Origin: an uncultured Bacilli bacterium
Lineage (GTDB): Bacteria > Bacillota_I > Bacilli_A > RF39 > UBA660
Assembly (NCBI GenBank): GCA_934101445.1
Contig: CAKORQ010000045.1
Location: 1 to 7,275 of the forward strand
DNA: 7,275 nucleotides
Direction of reading: 5' to 3'
Part shown: positions 4,429 to 7,275 of the stretch, in pieces
How the letters are laid out: each line of letters opens with the position of its first letter
Position numbering within the stretch: position 1 is the stretch's first letter
The notes under the pieces: model-generated
Seen by the model: the letters and a program-made list of their open reading frames with translations, nothing else
Database searches by the model: none
Told to the model about the DNA's origin: nothing
Program-made: the position numbers and the translations under genes

Positions 4429-5719
4429 GGCATGGTTTTTAATTAAACAAAGCATAAAAAAGAAAGTAGATACCAAATGGTTTAAAATAATTAATGTTTT
4501 AATTTGTCTCCTTTTAATTGGGGTTATTAATATTGATAAAATTATTAATGTTTTTGGGGGCGATTTTAAAGAGACTGTTAATATTTATTTAACGGGGGAT
4601 AATAATTATTTAGAGGGGTTTAAGGCGTACTTTTTAACTAATAAGAAGATAGTAAATGATGAAAGGGATTATGAAGTAACTTATAGTAGTGATAATTTAG
4701 ATACCTTAAAGGATAAAGTCAATGATACGGATGATATTATTGTTAATATTAATTATGATGAGGCTGAGTATTTAAAGGCCGATGTTATTTCTTATAATAA
4801 GATAGATACTATTACTTATAATTTATTAAGTAGTAGTTTAACTGGGATGAAAAGTAGTATTGCCTTAAATTATAAGGGGTTATCTAGTGAAGAAATGGCG
4901 AAGATTACTAGTCCAATTAATATTAATAGAGTAGTTACTAATGAAAAAGAGATAACGGCTAGTGAAGATGCTACCAATATGAGTTTAGTAGTTTTCTTGA
5001 TACCATTTTTTATGTTAATTGTTTTATTAGTGCAGATGATTGGGGCTGAGATTAATGATGAGAAAACTACTAGAGGGATGGAAATAATCATTTCTAACGT
5101 TCCGGCTAAAGTGCATTTCTTATGTAAAATTGCTAGTTCTAGTATCTTTGTTATTATGCAATCATTATTATTACTATTATATAGTGGGATTGGCTTTTTA
5201 ATTCATGGGGGGATTGGGACCGGTTTTGGGGATTCAAATATCATTGGTAATTTATTTAGTTCCCTACAGGCTAGTGGGACGATAGATTTACTACTTAAAG
5301 GAGCACCAGTCCTAATTATAATTTTCTTATTATCGTTTTTTGTTTATGCTACCTTAGCGGGAGTTTTAGCCTCCATGACGACTTCTTCAGAAGATTTTCA
5401 ACAATTACAAACGCCTTTAATGATAATCTTAATGTTGGGTTATTATATTGGGATTATGGCTGCTGCGTTTAAAGGTTCAATTTTTATTCGCATAATTAGT
5501 TATCTACCTTTTTTATCTTCGATGGTGGCTCCTATTACTTATATTTTAGGGGAAACTAGTTTAATGGATTTAGGCATATCGGCTTTAGTTTTATTTATAA
5601 GTTGTCTAGTTTTATTTAAATATGGGATTAGAGTTTATAAAGTAGGTATTTTAAATTATTCAAGTAAAGATTTATGGAAAAAAGTCTTTAAATCATTAAG
5701 AGTTAAAGGGGAAGTATAA
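4418..5719 (+). CDS. ABC-2 type exporter permease, NatB/YhaP-like
   Basis: The protein has 433 residues and forms the membrane half of the exporter. Its layout is typical of the ABC-2 'membrane_3' group. One N-terminal helix (about 22-38) is followed by a large extracytoplasmic domain (about 45-185) rich in Asp, Asn and Tyr, then by about six helices (about 188-210, 240-262, 293-320, 332-350, 358-376, 384-402). The cytoplasmic coupling segment GAEINDEKTTRGMEII (209-224), with the conserved Glu-rich turn, follows the second helix. The C-terminus is basic. I place the start at 4418: GGAG lies 6 nt upstream, whereas the in-frame ATG at 4412 abuts the ribosome site. The gene overlaps the ATPase gene by 11 nt and ends 3 nt before the thioredoxin-like gene. 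Function is by family only; the substrate is unknown. Confidence 0.9.
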   Translation: MKNKAWFLIKQSIKKKVDTKWFKIINVLICLLLIGVINIDKIINVFGGDFKETVNIYLTGDNNYLEGFKAYFLTNKKIVNDERDYEVTYSSDNLDTLKDKVNDTDDIIVNINYDEAEYLKADVISYNKIDTITYNLLSSSLTGMKSSIALNYKGLSSEEMAKITSPININRVVTNEKEITASEDATNMSLVVFLIPFFMLIVLLVQMIGAEINDEKTTRGMEIIISNVPAKVHFLCKIASSSIFVIMQSLLLLLYSGIGFLIHGGIGTGFGDSNIIGNLFSSLQASGTIDLLLKGAPVLIIIFLLSFFVYATLAGVLASMTTSSEDFQQLQTPLMIILMLGYYIGIMAAAFKGSIFIRIISYLPFLSSMVAPITYILGETSLMDLGISALVLFISCLVLFKYGIRVYKVGILNYSSKDLWKKVFKSLRVKGEV

Positions 5720-5722
5720 AAA

Positions 5723-6265
5723 ATGAATAAAAAGATACAAATGATTTTAGCAGGTATTTTAACTTTAGTAGCCGTGGGGTTAGTAATATTTACTATTTAT
5801 TATTTATTACATAATAAAGATGTTAATAAAGTTACAACTAATTTAGAAAGTACAACATCTCATGCTTCGCAAGTAGATAAAGTACCAATAAAAGAATTGG
5901 ATAGTAAAGTGACTTTAGATACCCTACCAGAGACTTCTGGGGCTTTAATCGAGTTACAATATAAAGACTTTACAAAGTTATTTCAAACTAAAAAAAGAAG
6001 CATATTAGTAGTAACGAAGACGGGATGTAGTTATTGTGAAGAATTTTTACCAGAATTAAAACAGGCTTTAGGTAATTTAGGGATTGGTGCTTATGAAGTA
6101 AATATAAGTAAGATGGGTAAAGAAGAAAATGTTGGTAACTTTTTAGTGGTAACGGGAACCCCAATTACTTATATCATTGAAAATGGTAATGTCGTTCATA
6201 CTTTTAGTGGTAGTACGGATACCAAGACGATAGAAGCCTTTTTAGACCTTTATTATGTTAGATAA
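5723..6265 (+). CDS. Membrane-anchored thioredoxin-fold protein (CSYC)
   Basis: The protein has 180 residues. A basic start MNKKIQ and a hydrophobic helix (7-29) anchor it, followed by a Ser/Thr-rich linker (36-75) and a thioredoxin-like domain facing outside. The redox motif is TGCSYCEEF (C102, C105) and the cis-proline is in GTPITYI (P147). The arrangement resembles bacteriocin transport accessory proteins (PedC/BrcD type) and other extracytoplasmic thioredoxins. There is no lipobox cysteine. It could reduce, isomerise or form disulfides in a substrate of the adjacent exporter or in the permease's external domain. Linkage is tight: AAAGGGGAAG overlaps the end of the permease gene, and only 3 nt separate the two genes. 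It is the last gene of the unit. The thioredoxin fold is secure; partner and direction of redox activity are not. Confidence 0.87.
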   Translation: MNKKIQMILAGILTLVAVGLVIFTIYYLLHNKDVNKVTTNLESTTSHASQVDKVPIKELDSKVTLDTLPETSGALIELQYKDFTKLFQTKKRSILVVTKTGCSYCEEFLPELKQALGNLGIGAYEVNISKMGKEENVGNFLVVTGTPITYIIENGNVVHTFSGSTDTKTIEAFLDLYYVR

Positions 6266-6278
6266 AGGTTCTTTTTTT
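6246..6278 (+). terminator. Intrinsic terminator of the exporter operon
   Basis: ACCTTTAT (6246-6253) pairs perfectly with ATAAAGGT (6262-6269) across an 8-base loop, followed by TC and seven T residues. The stem begins inside the last codons of the thioredoxin-like gene and its 3' arm contains the TAA stop (6263-6265). Confidence 0.85.
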
Positions 6279-6324
6279 GATATTTTTTTGAGGAAAATTT
6301 AAGAAAAAACTTAAGCTAAAAAAG

Positions 6325-6349
6325 AAGTTTAGTAATACTCTTTAAACTT
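6325..6349 (+). repeat. 7-bp inverted repeat just upstream of the ruvA promoter
   Basis: AAGTTTA (6325-6331) and TAAACTT (6343-6349) are perfect inverted arms with an 11-base spacer, ending 2 nt before the -35 box. It does not look like the Gram-positive LexA box (GAAC-N4-GTTC). It may be an operator or chance in AT-rich DNA. Confidence 0.3.
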
Positions 6350-6351
6350 AC

Positions 6352-6380
6352 TTGACAAAGATTGGAGGGGTTGATAATAT
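6352..6380 (+). promoter_or_regulatory. SigA promoter of ruvA
   Basis: A consensus TTGACA (6352-6357), a 17-nt spacer and TAATAT (6375-6380). The start is expected near 6387, leaving a leader of about 17 nt that contains the AGGAAG ribosome site (6391-6396). It is the best consensus promoter in the window besides that of the tRNA. Confidence 0.8.
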
Positions 6381-6403
6381 GAGAAAGAAAAGGAAGTATT
6401 AAT

Positions 6404-6961
6404 ATGTTAAATTATATAACAGGAATAATAAAAGAAATTGGTAGTAACTATGTAGTTTTAGAAAACAATGGGATTGGTTATCAAATATTTGTGGGTAATC
6501 CTTATGTTTATAGAGAGTCTTTAGAATATACAATCTATTTATATAACTATATTAGAGAAGATGAATATAGTCTATATGGTTTTAAGAAAAAAGAAGAGAA
6601 AAATTTGTTTTTAAGATTAATAAATGTTAAAGGATTGGGGCCTAAAATGGCTATACCGATGGTATCTACCGGCAATACTAATGATGTAATTGAGGCTATT
6701 GAAAGAGAAAACTTAGTTTATTTAACTAAATTTCCTAAAGTAGGTGATAAGTTAGCCAGACAAATTATCTTGGATTTAAAGGGGAAACTGGCTGATCATC
6801 AAGATTTATTTGCTGTTAATGATTTAGATGAATTGGTAAGTGTCTTAGAGTCTTTAGGCTATAAAAAGGCGGATATTAAGGCTATATTACCTAAAGTAGA
6901 TGCCACTAAAGAATTAGAAAGTCAAATCAAGGAAGCATTAAAATTATTAATGAGTAGGTAA
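6404..6961 (+). CDS. ruvA: Holliday junction branch migration protein RuvA
   Basis: The protein has 185 residues, somewhat shorter than the usual 195-205. RuvA tetramers bind Holliday junctions and load the RuvB motor during recombination repair. Domain I, the OB fold, covers about 1-62 and contains the acidic pin in REDEYSLYGF (E52, D53 equal the E. coli pair E55, D56). Domain II has two helix-hairpin-helix motifs, VKGLGPKMA (75-83) and FPKVGDKLARQIILDLKGKL (110-129). Domain III, the RuvB-binding module, covers about 139-184, including LVSVLESLGYKKADI. The linker between II and III is very short (about 130-138), which explains the reduced length. AGGAAG lies 7 nt before the ATG. The usual next gene, ruvB, is absent; a nucleotidase-like gene follows after 4 nt. 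No LexA box is visible. Confidence 0.96.
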   Translation: MLNYITGIIKEIGSNYVVLENNGIGYQIFVGNPYVYRESLEYTIYLYNYIREDEYSLYGFKKKEEKNLFLRLINVKGLGPKMAIPMVSTGNTNDVIEAIERENLVYLTKFPKVGDKLARQIILDLKGKLADHQDLFAVNDLDELVSVLESLGYKKADIKAILPKVDATKELESQIKEALKLLMSR

Positions 6962-6965
6962 AAGA

Positions 6966-7275
6966 ATGAAAATTGGGATTGATATAGATGATACAGTAAT
7001 GAATACTATTGAGGTAATAGAAGAAGCAGCCTTAGATTTTGATAAGTATTTTCTGGCTAATAGGGGTTATCAAGATATAACTAAGTATGATTTTCATGAA
7101 AGGTTTTATTGGACTAGTGAAGAAAAGAAGGCTTTCTTTAATTACTTTCGGAAAAATAAATTATATTTAAAGGCTACTCCTAAGGGTGATGCCCTATACT
7201 ATTTAGAAAAACTATATAAGGAAGGTTATGAAATATATTTTTTAACGCGAAGAGGTAACGATGAAAAGTTAGATA
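6966..7275 (+). CDS. HAD-superfamily 5'-nucleotidase-like protein, 3' end outside window
   Basis: The frame is open for 103 codons to the edge. The protein starts MKIGIDIDDTVMNT. DIDDT (6-10) is the HAD nucleophile motif (D6 nucleophile, D8 general acid/base), and YFLTRRG (91-97) supplies the motif II Thr (T94). Between them lies a helical cap (about 15-75) with ITKYDFHE and YWTSEEKK. This arrangement matches the 5'(3')-deoxyribonucleotidase (NT5C) type found in many Firmicutes, which hydrolyses nucleoside monophosphates. Motifs III and IV lie beyond the window, so activity cannot be checked. AGTAGGTAA, overlapping the end of ruvA, serves as ribosome site. The 4-nt gap to ruvA indicates co-transcription, although a functional link to recombination is not obvious. 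Confidence 0.8.
   Translation, partial: MKIGIDIDDTVMNTIEVIEEAALDFDKYFLANRGYQDITKYDFHERFYWTSEEKKAFFNYFRKNKLYLKATPKGDALYYLEKLYKEGYEIYFLTRRGNDEKLD

Noticed and set aside
4870..5091. Minus-strand open frame of 73 codons
   Set aside because: It is antisense inside the ABC permease gene, with no ribosome site or independent support.
6379..6402. Seven-codon frame MRKKRKY directly before ruvA, with GGAGGGG upstream
   Set aside because: Its ATG overlaps the -10 box of the best promoter in the region, so it would not be on the mRNA. The GGAGGGG falls in the promoter spacer.
1..7275. Possible use of the mycoplasma code (UGA as Trp), suggested by the AT richness and the absence of TGA stops among the complete genes
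   Set aside because: Trp is encoded by TGG throughout, no gene contains an internal TGA, and frames end cleanly with conserved lengths. The lack of TGA stops is unsurprising with so few genes at this base composition.

Overview
The window comes from a very AT-rich chromosome (roughly 30% G+C by eye). It belongs to an endospore-forming, low-GC member of the Bacillota, most likely Bacilli or an Erysipelotrichia/RF39-like gut lineage. The evidence is a near-canonical GerE, a SpoIIIAH-type protein and a two-domain GerM protein side by side, strong GGAGG-type ribosome binding sites, and standard stop use (only TAA and TAG end the genes seen; Trp is TGG). The lineage is inference; the sporulation genes are read directly.

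Layout, left to right. (1) 1-777, minus strand: the first 220 codons of a PD-(D/E)XK 'Rpn/transposase-like' nuclease that runs off the left edge. It is preceded by a 29-codon overlapping leader frame with a far better Shine-Dalgarno sequence, and by a good promoter. (2) 800-957, plus strand: no protein gene, but a promoter-like pair, a perfect hairpin and a strong intrinsic terminator, together suggesting a small RNA of about 120 nt. (3) 970-1131, minus strand: a tRNA-Arg(TCT) gene with its own promoter, encoded CCA and terminator. (4) 1181-2941, minus strand: a sporulation cluster in the order spoIIIAH, gerE, gerM. The promoter regions resemble SigE (before spoIIIAH) and SigK (before gerE), and an intrinsic terminator overlaps the gerE stop. 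(5) 3013-6278, plus strand: a four-gene transcription unit made of an unrecognised 126-aa acidic protein, a NatA/YhaQ-like ABC ATPase, its NatB/YhaP-like permease and a membrane-anchored thioredoxin-fold protein with a CSYC active site. It ends in a terminator overlapping the last stop codon. (6) 6352-7275, plus strand: ruvA behind a TTGACA-N17-TAATAT promoter, followed 4 nt later by a HAD-type 5'-nucleotidase-like gene that runs off the right edge. ruvB is not where it is usually found.

How the parts fit. SpoIIIAH and GerM are both known in Bacillus subtilis as parts of, or assembly factors for, the SpoIIIA-SpoIIQ channel between mother cell and forespore. GerE is the last mother-cell regulator. 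Their grouping here, with spoIIIAH detached from any spoIIIAG-like neighbour, makes this a compact mother-cell locus. The divergent ABC operon is a plausible, uncharacterised export system with an extracytoplasmic redox partner. Its substrate cannot be read from the sequence.
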